Virus record (IMG/VR): IMGVR_UViG_3300042890_002891
Coordinates: 1 to 64,000 of that record
DNA length: 64,000 bases
Direction: 5' to 3' (one strand)
DNA from: a virus
A model generated the notes under the pieces. It ran no database searches and was not told where the DNA came from. It was given only the letters and a program-made list of their open reading frames with translations. This document shows, one piece after another, positions 32,001-40,440 of this stretch. Each line of letters starts with the position of its first letter. Position 1 is the first letter of the stretch. The position numbers and the translations under genes are program-made.

Positions 32001-34017
32001 CTCAGATTGGGAATTAAATGGACACGGATTTGCCTGGGAAATTGTCAAGTGGTACTATAATTCTGTCAGCGCAGCCAGTCAAAGTTTTGACGGTATTATA
32101 CCAAATCCGGTGCAGGTGCGAGTAACCAATCAAACACAAGGCCGTGAACTAAATCTTGGAACAGATTACATTGTAAATTGGGTCTCCAACACTGTGACTA
32201 TTTTGACCAGTGTCAGTGCTCCTCCAGCAGCCAACGGTGATGTATTAGTTGTCAGCATATACGGCATGGGTGGTGGTAATCAACTGTACAAAACCAGTGT
32301 CGATGGCGCCACTGTGGGGAATACCTTTAATATTCCTGTGGCTGTTAACGAAATTGAAGACATGGTAATTTTTGTCAACGGCGTATTGATAATCAATTAC
32401 ACATTTGTTGCTGGAACAAACAATACCACAAACATCTTGTTTGCAAATTCCTATAGCGTGGCCGACGAACTTAACATCACTGCCATAGGATCCACAGATG
32501 GATCCTTGCCCAACAGTTGGTCAACTCCACAAACGCAATACTTTGTGAGCGTTGGACAACTGGATTACAATCTTGACAACTCCTTGCAAGGAACCAATCC
32601 TGCCAACCTAATTGTTGAACGAAATGGTATCCGAGCAAGACCACCCGAGGGTGCATACTACATTGCTGACGGCAGCTCAGCTTATCCACTACCCACTCGT
32701 GGTGGATACAGCCTGGCTCTTGTGGCAGACAACGATGTTCGTGTGTGGGTCAACAATCAAGAACTTACCTTGTACAGCGAATTTACTGTAGAACCTTATG
32801 TGCTCGACGACGACACCAGAGACGTGGAATTTGCAACACCACCATCGTCAGGATCAGAAGTCCTGATCAGTGTAAGCACCAAAGCAGACTATGTGTTACA
32901 AAGTGATGGCAGCAGCTTGTATAGTAATGTGTTGGCGTGGCGCACTACCAATGGCTTTTATCCTATTGCAGGAGACATAATTTCTGTGACATCATGGAAT
33001 GACACAAGCCAACAAGAAATAGTAACTTTGGTATATCAAGGACCTGTGACAACAGGTGTAGTGGTTCCTGAGCCATATGATTCAACTGACTTTGACGTGG
33101 GCCTAGTAACTGGATCACCAGGCAGCTATGACTACTCAGCAGGACAACTGGTGACCACAAATGATTTTCAGTTGGGCAGAATTGTGCCTGATCCAACCAG
33201 AATGGTAGTGACCAAAAATGGCAATCGTATATTCTACGGTGATGATTACTTGATAGTTGGTGAGCAGTTGGTCATACACGGCCCTGTGATCAGCGTTATA
33301 GATGTTGTTGTTGCCCAGTTGTTTACAGACAGTGTTGTTCCTGAACAAATGGAATTCCGTATTTTCCAAGACATGCGTGGAGTACAAGCCACCTACAGAA
33401 TGACACCGTCAACCACAACTGCCCTGGCACAGGACTTGTACCTGGATCAGGACATAATTTATGTTGACAATGCAGCAGCGTTGACACAGCCAAACTTGGC
33501 AATCAATGTCTGGGGAGTGCTAACAATCAACGGTGAACGAATTATGTATCGTTACCTTGACATTGTGAACAACCTAGTAAGTGGACTACGCAGAGGAACA
33601 GCAGGAACAGCACCAGATGTGCATACAGCAGGCGCAATAGTATATAATCTGGGTCGTGGTAATTTGGCTCCTGAAGAGTACCAGGATCATGTGGTGTATA
33701 CCAACACTCTGGGCAACGGAACAGCAGTTACATTCAGTGCGCCAAACATTGATTTGAGTCAGTTGACCCTGTCGTTTGCCGAACAAGCAATTCTGGTGTT
33801 TGTGGGTGGCATCCGTGTCACTGTCGGATATACTGTGGATTCTGTGGCGCCTGCCACAGTAACCTTCGACACAGCACCCAACGACGGATACGAGGTTTCT
33901 ATACTGGTACGCCAAGGATTTGGCTGGTATCAACCAGCCAACGGCAATCCATCAGACGGACAAGCACTGCAAGTGACCAATACCGATGCAGCAAGGTTTT
34001 TCCGAGGACAAATCTAA
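20008..34017 (+). CDS. Giant virion structural protein with FG-GAP propeller
   Basis: A 4669-residue open frame of 14 kb without interruption. The first 300 residues ([60 protein letters not shown]) match a very large structural protein I know from marine T4-like phages, encoded after gp6 where T4 has gp7. The middle contains seven FG-GAP-like blades (first Phe at residues 2204, 2261, 2319, 2585, 2716, 2914 and 3002). At least ten copies of a beta-sandwich repeat (V-x-V-N-x-x-x-L-x-x-G-x-D-Y) occur along its length. After residue 3600 comes [20 protein letters not shown]. Probably a peripheral wedge or fibre-anchoring protein that replaces several T4 wedge proteins. No signal peptide or enzyme motif seen. 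Confidence 0.8.
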   Translation: MDRTRTVDFLPPIFQTATNKQFLAATLDQLVQEPQFKKTQGFVGRRVGPGVNPNDYYVIEPNATRANYQLEPGVISLTPDTTDISDAITYPGITDALARQGAKTNNSDRLYTSDYYTWDPFISFDKFANYSQYYWLPAGPLSVDVGATVIPLTDSFNITRGLDVYEFSGVAGENPIITLVRGGNYDFVVNQAPNGFFIQTDPGVNGRLPYAPNISSRDVLGVINNGEDAGTVTFNVPLKNAQQFYYDLTLVPTTPTAGQVDLITDLKFNQINNIYLTEFLAQYPSGIDGITNLNGRTVVFTNQIADPTDGGWLITSQFDPLAQIPTNNGLLGSFDTQVYDQTTPILNVDTRYSVWAIQYQYDNDGNAILQLSSITQCPLLNKFIVMFGTQWAGTQWYRDAEGYFEEIPLLTAIKDLLWYQDGTNPEIFGQIRLIDQSQVETLNIVTDILGKKNYVAPNGVVFTNNLKVIFRGSVVPAGYQNQTYYVAGVGTAIQLLPITDYVTPETYTKSATVPFDSLPFDIGNFDASLNQPLVPDYLTIALDSPDRNAWTRSNRWFHIDVINASAEYNNTVPLIDNAFRAKRPILEFRGGTRLFGMGTQAKTPVNIIDFQTTDALSTINGTIGYAVDGYSFISGSRVIFAADNDPQVRNKIYLVEFITPSTDGSTLILQPVINLVPASDADVLIDQCTVCSSGNTLQGTSFFYDGVQWITAQEKTSVNQAPLFDVYDQDDFSLGNRAVYPSSTFVGSKLFSYAVGSGVEDTVLGFALRYLSINNVGDIVFDNNFYTDTFIHVDNNVSTENPVSIGFVRQYADRTVYEKEIGWQRAATKSLIYQQFSFTSVVDTPLVLDVAVVPTGIVPSVKIYVGSVFQDPTAYTFTTTANTTTITFNSNIVIVPGDVVEVLALSDQISSVGFYQVPVNLENNPLNGNSANFTLGTVRTHYESIAQNLVALTGKVNGANNTRDLGNIIPYGLNILQQSSPMTLAGYFLRKPEYEIFAALSYNSREYEKFKAQLLNTAVTNDYVNLTVPEILTAVISDITLGRTSSNPFYWSDMLPTGSVYTQLQTTVTPISTAVFDTTQVYNYTSANYLGLLVYVNDILLTRDIGYVVATDGPRITITVPLAVGDVVVIQEYSATYGSYVPNTPTKLGLYPAYIPEIFLDETYVNPVFVIRGHDGSITRAFGDFRDALLLEFETRIYNNLKLDGNPVPLITAEVVPGQFRTTDYTLGEITDILSEDFLTWVGWNKLDYKTQDYQQNNQFTWNYSTASNKLTVNQPLVVGAWRGLYNYFYDTIYPNTRPWEMLGFSVIPVWWEDEYGPAPYTSGNLVLWEDLAAGLVRDPVAPYVLPEYVRPGLTDVIPSGSEGALLSPMQVMVGNFNSNDFRKSWVVGDDGPVENAWRTSSAYPFAAMRLLALTRPAEFFSLFADRDLYRFDTSINQYLYNGRYRLDANGIEVYGNGVSKASYIDWIVDFNRVSGINSTTALTADLKNLDVRLCYRMASFTGKNLLEIYTEKSSPNSLNSTLLLPDESYNLLFYKNVPFAQLTYSSVIVQSTTTGWAVYGYNMTQPYFSILQSLINGNLATISAGGSTVRVPVEYSNNVVQIPYGYVFTNRTLVADFLLSYGALLRSQGLSFNILENGYVLDWNQMVSEFLYWSNQGWTDGAIVNLNPGASQLVVERAGAVVDSIAVQTAENMILNADRKPFNARDLVIERSDNRFAVRSVTNETINFLNIKFTSYENMVVLDNVSIFADLIYQPITGARQDRVKLVGTTTTEWNGQLNAQGFVLNQDNIKPWSQNVKYARGEIVEYKNFYYSAIDIVQPSSKFDFNEWTISDYTKIQQGLLPNLANKSNQLANSYNTYTANLEQNQDLFSYGLIGFKPRQYMVSLNLDSTSQVNLYQQFLGTKGTVRAAELFSFADLGRGPAQYDIYENWAVLRATYGANANRSFYELQLNEALLGANPSLIQVVQPGETSEADQTVLLSNLWKQSYKIPSTDILTTTTVNPTDVALPGAGYVNLDDIDITIFDITNTASLDANLDQIGVGTVIWVAKINDYDWNIYRTSQVPGYISSVSSNLDGTAVLTFTVPHGITVGRQVVVRFFSIEVDGVYRVINVPNITQIVVDFSFANGGQLVATGTGIGFVLQTQRVAQASDIITLPYANDLLPGNKVWVDNNGAGLWEVLEKQIVFSSATEITATNPVTNSKFGQSVAQAKSNLYAIVGSPAYSQGYGDGALYTYVRTSSAPFTENSTLELDGAVDTVGFGSSVSIGNQTWQAVGAPASYNNRGYASAVYRQPDSASFINANLLTVPDIRDLALPAEFGYSVAVSPDEHWMYIGAPGINKVFAYGLVEVENQSVAYVADGQQFTFNFSDHIIIDTGYDQQLIVVLNNTLLTYGVDYSQTATNIVFAAAPAKDLVLKIVRRTQYSYTGNGSTTLFSLNEYLYSATNIYSFKVTVNSVLQRPGIDYDFDYDDSTVVDRDLIFFTAPSNGATITVATQSYFVFVDTIEFTQQVTASISGTTLTVSSVQPGASALTVGMNLSGAGLAQGTKITALLTGTGAAGTYQVNVNQTVASTTITARLGDSARFGESLSCTTDGRQVMVGTPNDYYNATTDAGAVYVFDRAVQNFVVTNAATLIYKVDGTLIEPTSVILNNSFLTNTEGNVTGTFTVSRDINTGVRNTVTIDTPLAVGDIIEIEVNKFNLLQIVGAIAPFQSANFGAAIDLCKSNCSLYVGAPQDGSVLPAAGLVQRNVNQSRVYGITASTNPGPRLIPGETIRINDQEVALSQPVAWNSASTYTVDTIVDYGLSLYISIRSVPTGTALSNTTYWQPSSWTAVLAQDINSAGIDNVVATAGVAGTANYGLITIAVKNILAADAGNRLTVLPGLVGTTFQRLVFETFAYTQTVESPAPAAYAGFGSAVNIDSFATTLTVGAPRGNLYRPNTFDAGTTYFDSRTTTISGPLTQSGVVYTYDYLPSASDSIGNPGKFAFGQQIYDQRVQELDLFGTSIDYTNGVLLIGSPGSDIDDSTQSELDYGRVAVFRNLTLTPAWTTIHQQLPVVDVKLVNSVFTYDRVTGAKTNFFDFFDPLQGKILGAARENINYIGAVDPAAYNVGPVNNYGRIWGQVHVGEIWWDTNNVRFIDPNQDSIVYAARRWGQVFPGSTVDVYQWVASSQPPATYAGEGTPRSLVSYDLSTGLNLDGLFTTTYYFWVRGITSIDTNAGKTLSTTGVARYIEEPRSSGIPYVAFVSPSATAIYNAVNDISAQDTILSIEFDREYTDDNVHVEYSLIPENRADGFLPDNLYLKFQDSLCGVNTVGAKVPDPNLSPANSYGVQFRPRQSMFANRFLALENYFVRVNSVLVQFPISETRSFTLLNSSEPEPTAGTGAWDKRVANLEELSYQDFAIVPVGYKYLVAADSAQNGLWTIYSVTTTKTFASLMLVRVQNYDTRKYWSYIDWYLIGYNQSSQIVAEVLVYSSLDTLSIYTVPVGASVRVTANAQGKWEIYLRTDTGWDRVGLQDGTIAIAAELWDYQLGRFGFDSEVFDAQYFDQEPVIETRKIIQAINQELLIGELLIERNKALILMFNFVLSEFEAPDWLSKTSLVDVDHKIRQLLPFQTYQRDNQDFVVDYIKEVKPYHVHIRETNLIYDGSDVYQGTMTDFDVPSFYNTIQIPNQFMSPVLTPYTQSTAVGTGTSNTYSDTAPNSLVWQTEPWKFWYNNYTLSIQDIVVVDGGVGYTDPPIATVTGDCLIQATMTVDVNSAGKITGVIITEPGAGYLTTALIELSGGNGVGGRIVAVMGNGLVRSINTTIKFDRYQYVSTILDWEPTVQYDNGTLVRYDNRVWEASNADSSAVQSVTFDPEQWTLVSASTLSGVDRTMGLYVPTANEPGLDLPLLIDGIDYPGVQVTAPTFDQNSGFDVGNFDINPFDNIAYGPEGLPTYDPAILDAIYESRFVDIYLGTRPYDVNVVGGEFVGPYESHAPEELIPGSEYDTLDFRVYTRPGSDWELNGHGFAWEIVKWYYNSVSAASQSFDGIIPNPVQVRVTNQTQGRELNLGTDYIVNWVSNTVTILTSVSAPPAANGDVLVVSIYGMGGGNQLYKTSVDGATVGNTFNIPVAVNEIEDMVIFVNGVLIINYTFVAGTNNTTNILFANSYSVADELNITAIGSTDGSLPNSWSTPQTQYFVSVGQLDYNLDNSLQGTNPANLIVERNGIRARPPEGAYYIADGSSAYPLPTRGGYSLALVADNDVRVWVNNQELTLYSEFTVEPYVLDDDTRDVEFATPPSSGSEVLISVSTKADYVLQSDGSSLYSNVLAWRTTNGFYPIAGDIISVTSWNDTSQQEIVTLVYQGPVTTGVVVPEPYDSTDFDVGLVTGSPGSYDYSAGQLVTTNDFQLGRIVPDPTRMVVTKNGNRIFYGDDYLIVGEQLVIHGPVISVIDVVVAQLFTDSVVPEQMEFRIFQDMRGVQATYRMTPSTTTALAQDLYLDQDIIYVDNAAALTQPNLAINVWGVLTINGERIMYRYLDIVNNLVSGLRRGTAGTAPDVHTAGAIVYNLGRGNLAPEEYQDHVVYTNTLGNGTAVTFSAPNIDLSQLTLSFAEQAILVFVGGIRVTVGYTVDSVAPATVTFDTAPNDGYEVSILVRQGFGWYQPANGNPSDGQALQVTNTDAARFFRGQI
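26617..29135 (+). repeat. Seven FG-GAP-like repeats (predicted beta-propeller) in the giant protein
   Basis: Blades begin FGQSVAQ, FGSSVSI, FGYSVAV, FGESLSC, FGAAIDL, FGSAVNI and FGTSIDY. Each is followed 10-15 residues later by VGSP, VGAP, IGAP, VGTP, VGAP, VGAP or IGSP. Seven is the number of blades in integrin-alpha propellers. Beta-sandwich insertions separate the later blades. The classical DxDxDG calcium loop of integrins is not evident. Confidence 0.75.
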
Positions 34018-34018
34018 G

Positions 34019-34025
34019 GTAAATA
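34019..34025 (+). promoter_or_regulatory. Candidate late promoter element (GTAAATA)
   Basis: GGTAAATAA lies directly after the stop of the giant gene and 4 nt before the ATG of the 48-residue gene. It is identical in core to the elements before 8419 and gp6 but much closer to the start, so it may serve the genes further downstream. Confidence 0.4.
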
Positions 34026-34029
34026 AATC

Positions 34030-34176
34030 ATGCAGCAAAATCAACAAACTCCCTCACAGCCGCCCAAACCGCAGCCTGTTGCTCGTCCAAACGAAAAAGG
34101 GTCAATTGCAGTTTCGGGGTTTGTAAAGATTTCAGATCCCAACACCAAACAAGTATTTGTGGAGACGCGAGCGTGA
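34030..34176 (+). CDS. 48-residue mini-protein related to the next protein's N-terminus
   Basis: A short frame from ATG at 34030 to TGA at 34174-34176. Residues 1-24 are Gln/Pro-rich (QQNQQTPSQPPKPQPV). Residues 24-48 read GSIAVSGFVKISDPNTKQVF then VETRA. The second half aligns with residues 15-40 of the following protein: GFVKISDPNTKQVFV against GHIKITDPVTGEVLV. It fills the gap between two structural genes, uses the same codon style and ends 6 nt before the next start. I think it is a real structural accessory peptide, because small proteins of this type occur at this place in related phages. Function unknown. Confidence 0.65.
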   Translation: MQQNQQTPSQPPKPQPVARPNEKGSIAVSGFVKISDPNTKQVFVETRA

Positions 34177-34182
34177 TTAAAT

Positions 34183-34818
34183 ATGAGCAAAGAAAAAGCG
34201 AACAACACCATGCTTATTAACACCTACGGTCCTATTATTAAAGGACACATTAAAATTACTGATCCAGTCACTGGAGAAGTACTAGTTGATAAAGACAATG
34301 CTATTCATTATGAAAACATGAGTATTAGCCTGGCTGAAACTTTGGCTCATAGAAATCAGGGCTGGATTTATGAAATGGCATTTGGCAACGGAGGAAGCTC
34401 AGTGGACCCCACTGGTGTTATCACCTACTTGCCTCCTAATACCACTGGTCAAAACGCTGATCTTTACAATGAAACCTATGCTAAAGTTGTTGATGATGAA
34501 TCAGCAGCCGATACTGATCCAATCAACAACAACATGACGGTGTTACACACCTCGGGCCAAGTGTATACAGATATCCTGGTCAGCTGTTTGTTGGACTACG
34601 GCGAGCCACCGGGGCAGCAAGCGTTTGATAATTCAACCAATTACAACGGGGAATATGTGTTTGACGAACTAGGACTCAAGGCCTGGACCGGAGAAGGTAA
34701 CGCATTGCGTTTGTTAACGCATGTGATTTTCCATCCAGTTCAGAAGAGTTTGAATCGTCAAATTCAAATTGATTATACTGTGCGTATACAGACCTTAACT
34801 AACCTGAGCGCAGCATAA
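34183..34818 (+). CDS. Phage structural protein, baseplate/fibre connector-like
   Basis: A 211-residue protein. The N-terminus has the GHIKITDPVTGEVLVDKDNA module (residues 20-39) followed by IHYENMSISLAETL and MAFGNGGSSVDPTGVI. The C-terminal part (FDELGLKAWTGEGN, LLTHVIFHPVQKSLNRQIQI, DYTVRIQTL) is beta-rich. This type is conserved in T4-like marine phages between the giant wedge protein and the fibre genes. Its role is not established; a connector between baseplate and fibres is inference. It starts 6 nt after the mini-protein gene. Confidence 0.6.
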   Translation: MSKEKANNTMLINTYGPIIKGHIKITDPVTGEVLVDKDNAIHYENMSISLAETLAHRNQGWIYEMAFGNGGSSVDPTGVITYLPPNTTGQNADLYNETYAKVVDDESAADTDPINNNMTVLHTSGQVYTDILVSCLLDYGEPPGQQAFDNSTNYNGEYVFDELGLKAWTGEGNALRLLTHVIFHPVQKSLNRQIQIDYTVRIQTLTNLSAA

Positions 34819-34846
34819 ATATTAGTAGATTAACAGGTAATAAATA
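34814..34846 (+). promoter_or_regulatory. Two candidate late promoter elements (CATAAATA, AATAAATA)
   Basis: CATAAATA at 34814-34821 and AATAAATA at 34839-34846 lie in the 52-nt gap before the fibre-like gene at 34871. Each matches seven of eight positions of the T4 late element TATAAATA. The second is 24 nt from the start codon, a normal late-promoter distance. Confidence 0.55.
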
Positions 34847-34870
34847 CCTATAAGATTCGGAGCAAGCAAT

Positions 34871-36265
34871 ATGTCATACACAATCAATCTTACCGACGGT
34901 ACAATTTTTGCAGTAATAGCAGATGGTACCATCAATACCAGTTCAAGCATGATCCTGGTGGGTAAAAATTACGCCGGTTACGGCGAATTTCTGGACGAGA
35001 ATTATATCCACTTGTTGGAAAATGGTTCAAACACCACTGCGCCCGGCGCACCCTTGACAGGGCAATTGTGGTGGGATCAGACCACAGATACCATGAAAGT
35101 CTACAATGGAACTACATTCAAAGTAATTTCTGGTGCCACTGCAAGTGCGTCAGCGCCTACATCAAATGTGGCTGGTGATTTATGGTACGATTCAGTCAAT
35201 GCCCAACTTAAAGTTTATACCGGTACTGCCTTTTTGCTGGTAGGTCCTGCATTTACAGCAGGTACAGGAACCACAGGCGCAATTGTAAACACAATCACAG
35301 ACAGCAATGCTGTGAGTCACGTTGTGGTTGAAATGTATGTGGAAGACAGTGTTGTGAGTATCTTTAGCAAGGACCTGGCATTTACTCCTCAAGTTGCTAT
35401 CCCGGGATTTACCACAGTCAACCCTGGGGTCACAATGGCCAGTTCAATTTCGGGTGTGCCACAATTGTTCCAGGGCACAGCAACCAATGCACAGTTGCTG
35501 GATGGACTGGATTCAACAGACTTTTTGAGTTCTACCAGCAATGACTCTACAACGGGTACCCTGGGCATTGTTAATAATTCCGGACTGTCAGTGGGAACTA
35601 ACTCTGACTTCCGTGCAACAGTTACAGGCTCTGATGTGTATCTGCGTAACCAAACCAGCGACGGTAATGTGTACTTGCAAATCAACGATGGCGGCGTAAC
35701 AACCACCATGGTCACCTTGTTTGGTGCAAACAACATGACAGCTATTCGCGGATCAACTACAGTAAACACTGCTGGTGTGGCCACTGCCATTGTGAATGGC
35801 GCAGGCAATGCAATAGGCAACATTGGGTCAAGCTCAAGCTATTTCAATACTATATTTGCTCAAGCAACCACAGCACTGTATGCTGACGTTGCAGAACGTT
35901 TTGCTGCTGACGAAATATACCTGCCAGGCACAGTGGTCGAACTTGGCGGCACAAATGAAATTACTCGTGTCAAAGATGATGCTAGTGATCGAGTGTTTGG
36001 TGTGATTTCTACTAGACCAGCATTCACAATGAATGGTGGTGCTGGCGACAATGAAACTCATCCTCCAGTTGCCATGACAGGACGTGTGCCTGTGTTGGTA
36101 TTGGGCGTTGTGGCCAAAGGCGACAGATTAATTTCTGCAGGAGACGGCATTGCTCGTGCTGCTGCACCAGGCGAAGCCACAGCATTCAATGTTATTGGCC
36201 GTGCTCTAGTTGGAAAAACAACTGCTGAACTGGGCACAGTTGAAGCCATTGTTACAATAAATTAA
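34871..36265 (+). CDS. Tail-fibre-like protein
   Basis: A 464-residue protein. Residues 1-60 hold MILVGKNYAGYGEFLDENYI. Two copies of a short module follow: GQLWWDQTTDTMKVYNGTTF (about 64-83) and GDLWYDSVNAQLKVYTGTAF. These are typical of phage fibre proteins that use such modules as spacers. The middle is Thr/Gly/Asn-rich. The last 130 residues are a compact domain starting YADVAERFAADEIYLPGTVV, with ITRVKDDASDRVFGVISTRP, a C-terminal fibre domain seen in many phages. It probably trimerises and acts in host recognition or as a fibre tip. Preceded by two late-promoter-like elements. Confidence 0.75.
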   Translation: MSYTINLTDGTIFAVIADGTINTSSSMILVGKNYAGYGEFLDENYIHLLENGSNTTAPGAPLTGQLWWDQTTDTMKVYNGTTFKVISGATASASAPTSNVAGDLWYDSVNAQLKVYTGTAFLLVGPAFTAGTGTTGAIVNTITDSNAVSHVVVEMYVEDSVVSIFSKDLAFTPQVAIPGFTTVNPGVTMASSISGVPQLFQGTATNAQLLDGLDSTDFLSSTSNDSTTGTLGIVNNSGLSVGTNSDFRATVTGSDVYLRNQTSDGNVYLQINDGGVTTTMVTLFGANNMTAIRGSTTVNTAGVATAIVNGAGNAIGNIGSSSSYFNTIFAQATTALYADVAERFAADEIYLPGTVVELGGTNEITRVKDDASDRVFGVISTRPAFTMNGGAGDNETHPPVAMTGRVPVLVLGVVAKGDRLISAGDGIARAAAPGEATAFNVIGRALVGKTTAELGTVEAIVTIN

Positions 36266-36276
36266 CAGGAAAAAAA

Positions 36277-37254
36277 ATGACATACACATCTGGCAGCCTT
36301 ATACAAGCAGCAGACTACAACGGTTTTGCGGGCAATATCAATGCATTCTGGGGAACCACTGTCAGTGGATCTCAAGGATGGGGCCAGGCAAACGTTGCCT
36401 TTGTGAGTGGTGCCGGTGACGGCGTAGTAACAGCCACCAATTGGGCAACTCTGGTCAACAACCTGGCCGCCGCCAGCAATCAAACCGGCCAAGCCATCAC
36501 AACTAGAACAGCTCCTGTGACAGGAAATATTGTTTCTATTTTGGCCAATGTGGCCACTGATATCACAAACTTGACAACCAGCAGTGCCAATGCTGTTGCA
36601 TCAGGTACACAATACACTGCTTGGACAGGTACTGCAAGCAAAACCACTGCAACTGGATCTGGCTCTACTCCTTGGACCATCACATTTACAAATACAGTTA
36701 CCTGGGCCAGTGCCGACGCTGCTCGTTACTTCTGGAACGCAGGCGGGCTTGTCAAATGGGAAACATCCAAAACCGCAGACACAACCGCAGCCGACACAGA
36801 GTGGAATGACTTGGCCAACACACTGGTCGGTGACATCTATATCAGCAACGGAGCAGGCACACAAACAATTGCAGCAGTACCCTACACAGGAACAACTAAA
36901 GTTGGCGGAACAGGAACTCCCACCACGCTGTTGACCACAATTGGCTGGTATGACCTGACCACAACAGATACCACTATCTACAAACAATTTGCAGACACCA
37001 GTCCATACACCGGGCAGTACATACAGATCAATGCCAAAACAGCAGGCGCCGGAACACAATTGGTATTGACCACAACCTGGGTAGATCCCGGAGGTTCAGT
37101 AACAGGATCAAGTGATAACATTTCGGGTGGTACAGCAACCACTGGTATCACTTTTGGTACAGCACCTGCCACAGTGGTAACATATTTCCCACCAAGCTCA
37201 ACCTATTTGAGTGCTGCATGGGGAACACCTACTGTTGCTGCTACTGTTGCCTAA
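36277..37254 (+). CDS. Tail-fibre or structural protein, Thr/Ala/Gly-rich
   Basis: A 325-residue protein beginning YTSGSLIQAADYNGFAGNIN, followed by AFWGTTVSGSQGWGQ, a start I know from structural proteins of marine phages. Residues 60-110 are predicted helical. The rest is beta-rich with long Thr/Gly/Ala tracts and a FTNTVTWASADAARYFWNAG segment. Very low in charged residues, as expected for a fibre shaft or adhesin. It has a good ribosome site (AGGAAAAA) and ends just before a strong terminator, so it is the last gene of the structural operon. Confidence 0.65.
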   Translation: MTYTSGSLIQAADYNGFAGNINAFWGTTVSGSQGWGQANVAFVSGAGDGVVTATNWATLVNNLAAASNQTGQAITTRTAPVTGNIVSILANVATDITNLTTSSANAVASGTQYTAWTGTASKTTATGSGSTPWTITFTNTVTWASADAARYFWNAGGLVKWETSKTADTTAADTEWNDLANTLVGDIYISNGAGTQTIAAVPYTGTTKVGGTGTPTTLLTTIGWYDLTTTDTTIYKQFADTSPYTGQYIQINAKTAGAGTQLVLTTTWVDPGGSVTGSSDNISGGTATTGITFGTAPATVVTYFPPSSTYLSAAWGTPTVAATVA

Positions 37255-37271
37255 TTGGTAATATTCCAGCG

Positions 37272-37300
37272 GTAAAGGGCCTTAGGCCCTTTACTTTTAT
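37272..37300 (+). terminator. Intrinsic terminator closing the structural operon
   Basis: A perfect 10-bp stem, GTAAAGGGCC (37272-37281) paired with GGCCCTTTAC (37285-37294), with a TTA loop, followed by TTTTAT. It lies 18 nt after the last structural gene. This is the clearest terminator in the window. Confidence 0.92.
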
Positions 37301-37318
37301 CTAGATTTGTTGTATAAT
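37290..37318 (+). promoter_or_regulatory. Sigma70-type promoter for the accessory island
   Basis: The -35 TTTACT (37290-37295, four of six consensus) overlaps the right arm of the terminator. After 17 nt comes a perfect -10 TATAAT (37313-37318). The predicted transcription start would be at or next to the ATG at 37324, giving a leaderless first message. Confidence 0.6.
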
Positions 37319-37323
37319 ACAGC

Positions 37324-37629
37324 ATGGATACTGATGCTTTAATTGCCCACGCACGAGTACGTTTTGATCATGTGGCTGCTCGCCGCGTACTAAAAGAAAA
37401 ATACCAAGCCCGTATGTTGTTTGCCTACCGCGGCGGAATGTGGCGTGCTGATCCTGAACTGCTGGTACTGTTGGCCACTGTGCCTCCAGGCGATGCAGTG
37501 GTGTTGGACCTGTATGAAACTCCGGTACAGGTCAATCCTGAACAACTACGAGGCCTGGCCATGCAGTTATGGCAAGAGCAAATGAATGCATGGCTAGTGG
37601 AACTTGATCAACAACGTCAACTACGATGA
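37324..37629 (+). CDS. Conserved phage hypothetical protein
   Basis: A 101-residue protein, not assigned a function. It contains FDHVAARRVLKEKYQARMLF, then AYRGGMWRADPELL, a compact alpha/beta pattern I associate with small conserved proteins of T4-like aquatic phages. The C-terminus is helical with VDLYETPVQVN-like segments (actual text LDLYETPVQVN). It is the first gene after the terminator and overlaps the next gene by ATGA. The start at 37324 lies 5 nt from a TATAAT box, so either the message is leaderless or transcription comes from elsewhere. No clear ribosome site precedes it. Confidence 0.65.
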   Translation: MDTDALIAHARVRFDHVAARRVLKEKYQARMLFAYRGGMWRADPELLVLLATVPPGDAVVLDLYETPVQVNPEQLRGLAMQLWQEQMNAWLVELDQQRQLR

Positions 37630-38438
37630 CCTGCGGTGCGTTAATATTTGCCTTCAACAACGAAGCCACCGACTATGTGAGCATGGCTGCCTGGAGTGCA
37701 GGTCGTATTCGCCACCATCTGGGCATACCAGTTGCTGTTGTGACCAACAGCCAAGATCCTGCACTAAACAAAATGTTTGATCAAGTTATCTACGCAGAGC
37801 CTGAATCAGGTGGCACAAGATTTTTTGAAGACTACAACTCAACCGTGACCTGGCACAATGCCGGTAGAGCAGATGCATACTCTCTCACTCCTTGGGAACA
37901 GACGCTAGTACTGGATGCAGACTATGTGGTGGCCAGTTCGCAGTTGAGTCTGGTGCTGGACAGTAATCGTGATTTCATGTGTCACGATCGTGCTTACGAT
38001 ATTGCAAAATCTCGATTGCTGGATGAACTAAACACATTTGGCGAACATCGCCTGCCCATGAGCTGGGCCACTGTGATGATGTTTCGCAAGAGCAACACTG
38101 CTGCCTACATATTTGACTGTATGCACATGGTGCGACACAACTGGGACCATTACAGAGCCTTGTACAAGATTCAGAAAAGTACCTATCGCAATGACTTTGC
38201 ACTGAGCATTGCTCTAGGAATCATCAGCGGCGGCACCTGGAGAGTCGACAGTATTCCCTGGAGTTTGGCCAGTATCCTGCCCGAGTATGACCTGGAACAA
38301 ATTGCCACTACTGACGAAACATTCAAAATTACGCATCGTGCGTCTGATGGAGGAAATTTGTACTGTGCCCTAAATGGCGTGGACTTTCATGCCATGGGCA
38401 AAAAACATCTAGGAGACATCATTGAAGCCCATAGCTGA
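37626..38438 (+). CDS. Glycosyltransferase-like protein (GT-A type, DxD)
   Basis: A 270-residue protein with an N-terminal GALIFAFNNEATDYVSMAAW strand-helix pattern, VAVVTNS, and a LVLDADYVV block containing D97-A-D99, the divalent-metal motif of GT-A glycosyltransferases. Later motifs are LPMSWATVMMFRKSNTA and YRNDFALSIAL. It probably transfers a sugar from a nucleotide-sugar donor. The acceptor is unknown. It overlaps the genes on both sides and is related in layout to the next protein. Function is inferred from the motif and fold pattern, not from close family recognition. Confidence 0.65.
   Translation: MTCGALIFAFNNEATDYVSMAAWSAGRIRHHLGIPVAVVTNSQDPALNKMFDQVIYAEPESGGTRFFEDYNSTVTWHNAGRADAYSLTPWEQTLVLDADYVVASSQLSLVLDSNRDFMCHDRAYDIAKSRLLDELNTFGEHRLPMSWATVMMFRKSNTAAYIFDCMHMVRHNWDHYRALYKIQKSTYRNDFALSIALGIISGGTWRVDSIPWSLASILPEYDLEQIATTDETFKITHRASDGGNLYCALNGVDFHAMGKKHLGDIIEAHS
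38411..38415 (+). promoter_or_regulatory. Strong ribosome binding site deciding a TTG start
   Basis: AGGAG at 38411-38415 lies 6 nt before TTG at 38422. There is no in-frame ATG near the expected N-terminus, so this site supports TTG initiation. Confidence 0.7.
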
Positions 38439-39204
38439 ACAAGGCTACTTGATTGTGGCCTGTAATTCCACCACAGTTGACTATGTTGACTGTGCCAGAT
38501 CTCTGGTCCGAACATTAAAAATGCACAATCCTGCTGCTGAAGTTTGCCTGGTCACAGATTCGGAATGCACCGATCCTGTGTTTGATTATGTGCGCTATAT
38601 TACCAATGCGAATCCTGCTAATCCATACGAGAATGACTGGCAGGCGTTTTATCAAACTCCGTTTCGTGAAACCATCAAGCTGGAAGCAGACATGTGGATT
38701 GTGAGCAACATTGACCACTGGTGGGATATGTTTAGACACAGAGATCTTGTGATATCAACTGGCTGCAGAACCTGGAGAGATCAAGTCAGCCACAATAGAC
38801 ATTATCGAAAAATATTTGATGACAACAACTTGCCCGATGTATACAACGCTATCACCTACTGGCGTCTTAGTCAAACAGCACAGGAGTTTTTTGTACTGGT
38901 ACGCAACATATTTGCTCATTGGGCAGAGTATCGTAAACTGTTGAAGTTTCCTGAAGATGTTCCATCCACTGATGTGGTGTATGCTATGGCAGCACAAATT
39001 ATAGGTGCTGAATCAGTCACTTTGCCATTTGCAACATATCCCAAAATGGTGCATATGAAACAGCATCATGCAGGAACACGAACCGAAGACTGGACACAGG
39101 AGTTGGTATGGGAATACCGCAACAAGCAACTGCGGATACAAACACACGCACAATGGGGAGCTTTTCATTATCATGTCAAACAAGCAGCCACTCAGTGTAG
39201 ATGA
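38422..39204 (+). CDS. Glycosyltransferase-like protein (GT-A type), TTG start
   Basis: A 260-residue protein of the same general type as the preceding one: N-terminal GYLIVACNSTTVDYVDCARS, VCLVTDSE, and KLEADMWIV with E88-A-D90 in place of D-x-D. Further blocks are YNAITYWRLSQTAQEFFVLV and HAGTRTEDWTQELVW. It starts at TTG with a strong AGGAG site and overlaps the previous gene by 17 nt. Probably a sugar transferase; substitution of the first Asp by Glu is tolerated in some GT-A enzymes. Acceptor unknown. Confidence 0.6.
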   Translation: MKPIAEQGYLIVACNSTTVDYVDCARSLVRTLKMHNPAAEVCLVTDSECTDPVFDYVRYITNANPANPYENDWQAFYQTPFRETIKLEADMWIVSNIDHWWDMFRHRDLVISTGCRTWRDQVSHNRHYRKIFDDNNLPDVYNAITYWRLSQTAQEFFVLVRNIFAHWAEYRKLLKFPEDVPSTDVVYAMAAQIIGAESVTLPFATYPKMVHMKQHHAGTRTEDWTQELVWEYRNKQLRIQTHAQWGAFHYHVKQAATQCR

Positions 39205-39526
39205 TTTCTGGGCAGCACTCAGTGCCATGCCTGCACCTGAGCCGGTGTTCTACAGACTATACTACAACAGCGATGGTTATCCTGTGGCGTATTCAATGGA
39301 GGATATTCCGGGACTGTATGTTGAAATAGATCAGACTACCTATAATGCAAACAACAAGCACATTAGAGTTGTTGACGGAAAGATTGTGACCCAACGGTTT
39401 AATAGAATAACTAAACTTGTGCCTGCTGACTCTGGATCCCCTTGTCATCCTGACAATGTCGCTGTAATCGTCAGTGAGCACAAGCCCCACCAAAAATGGA
39501 CCAAGAAAACTTATGAACCAAATTGA
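39173..39526 (+). CDS. Small protein of unknown function
   Basis: A 117-residue protein from ATG at 39173, preceded by GGGAG about 11 nt upstream. The frame is open further upstream (to 39068), but that part would lie wholly inside the glycosyltransferase gene. It starts with a helix (VDDFWAALSAMPAPEPVFYR), then RLYYNSDGYPVAYSMEDIPG, a beta-rich middle (YVEIDQTTYNANNKHIRVVD) and a polar C-terminus. A helix followed by a short hydrophobic sheet resembles small conserved phage proteins. No function recognised. It overlaps the genes before and after. Confidence 0.55.
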   Translation: MSNKQPLSVDDFWAALSAMPAPEPVFYRLYYNSDGYPVAYSMEDIPGLYVEIDQTTYNANNKHIRVVDGKIVTQRFNRITKLVPADSGSPCHPDNVAVIVSEHKPHQKWTKKTYEPN

Positions 39527-40439
39527 CATTGCAGATCTTGATTGTGTATACTTGACCTATGATGAACCCAAGAAAGAAGAAAACTGGGTCAAGATCAGAA
39601 ACATGATACCATGGGCTCGTCGTGTAGACGGAGTTCGAGGGTCTGACGCAGCACACAAGGCCGCAGCAGACGCCAGTACTACTGAGCGTTTTGTTCTGAT
39701 TGACGGAGATAACATTCCTGATGCTAAATTTTTCAATCAAACATTGATATTTCCCACTGCTGATTATGAATCTGCTGTGTTTCGTTGGAAAGCAAGAAAC
39801 GCCATCAATGGACTCATGTACGGCAATGGTGGACTGAGCTCATGGACGCGGCAATATGTGCAAAACATGAACACACATGAAAACACAGACGGTCGTACAG
39901 AAACACAAGTAGAGTTTTGTTTTGATCCGTTATACTGGCCCATGCACGACTGTTACTCAACCACCTATCCCAATGGATCAGCATTTCATGCCTGGCGTGC
40001 AGGATTCCGTGAAGGTGTAAAGATGTGCCTGAATCGTGGAGCAAGACCCACACTAGCAGAGTTCAAGGATCAAGTGCATCAACGAAATCTAGATCATCTC
40101 ACAATATGGCACAACATAGGTGCAGATGTAGAATACGGTTACTGGGCCATGGCCGGCGCTAGACAAGGCACCTACATGACCATGCTCACAAACTGGGATT
40201 ACCTGCAGGTGCAGAACTTTGATGCACTAGCCGAACTATGGAACACTGTGGAATCAGAACAGCCTGAGATTCTGGCCAATAGAATTGCTGACGAATTGCA
40301 CACACAGTTGGATCTGCCCATGCACATGCTCACTGTAGAAGCCAGTGAATTCTTTAAACGACACTATAGATCAAACTGGCACAATCAAGGCGTAATGGTT
40401 CGTGAGATTGATGTAATACGACAACAAGAAGGATGGTAA
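39513..40439 (+). CDS. Glycosyltransferase-like protein related to the 57157 gene
   Basis: A 308-residue protein from ATG at 39513; an upstream in-frame ATG at 39474 is less likely. Motifs: IPWARRVDGVRGSDAAHKAA, FVLIDGDNIPD (a D-x-D-like metal site), RWKARNAINGLMYGNGGLSS and AFHAWRAGFREGVKM. The same block order occurs in the C-terminal part of the 603-residue protein at 57157: VDRVNGRAAAYHAAAQASTT, HARNPVNGLIYGHQAM and WSTWRTAFREVLKL. The two therefore share a domain of about 200 residues. I infer a GT-A-like transferase; the acceptor is unknown. Confidence 0.6.
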   Translation: MNQIDIADLDCVYLTYDEPKKEENWVKIRNMIPWARRVDGVRGSDAAHKAAADASTTERFVLIDGDNIPDAKFFNQTLIFPTADYESAVFRWKARNAINGLMYGNGGLSSWTRQYVQNMNTHENTDGRTETQVEFCFDPLYWPMHDCYSTTYPNGSAFHAWRAGFREGVKMCLNRGARPTLAEFKDQVHQRNLDHLTIWHNIGADVEYGYWAMAGARQGTYMTMLTNWDYLQVQNFDALAELWNTVESEQPEILANRIADELHTQLDLPMHMLTVEASEFFKRHYRSNWHNQGVMVREIDVIRQQEGW

Positions 40440-40440
40440 T

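Noticed and set aside
36601-37059. 152-residue Cys-rich minus-strand frame
   Set aside because: Antisense shadow of the Thr/Ala-rich fibre gene; the cysteines arise from reversed Ala/Thr codons.
37272-37294. Integrase attachment site suggested by the perfect inverted repeat
   Set aside because: The T-rich tail and position after the last structural gene fit a terminator; no integrase gene is seen.
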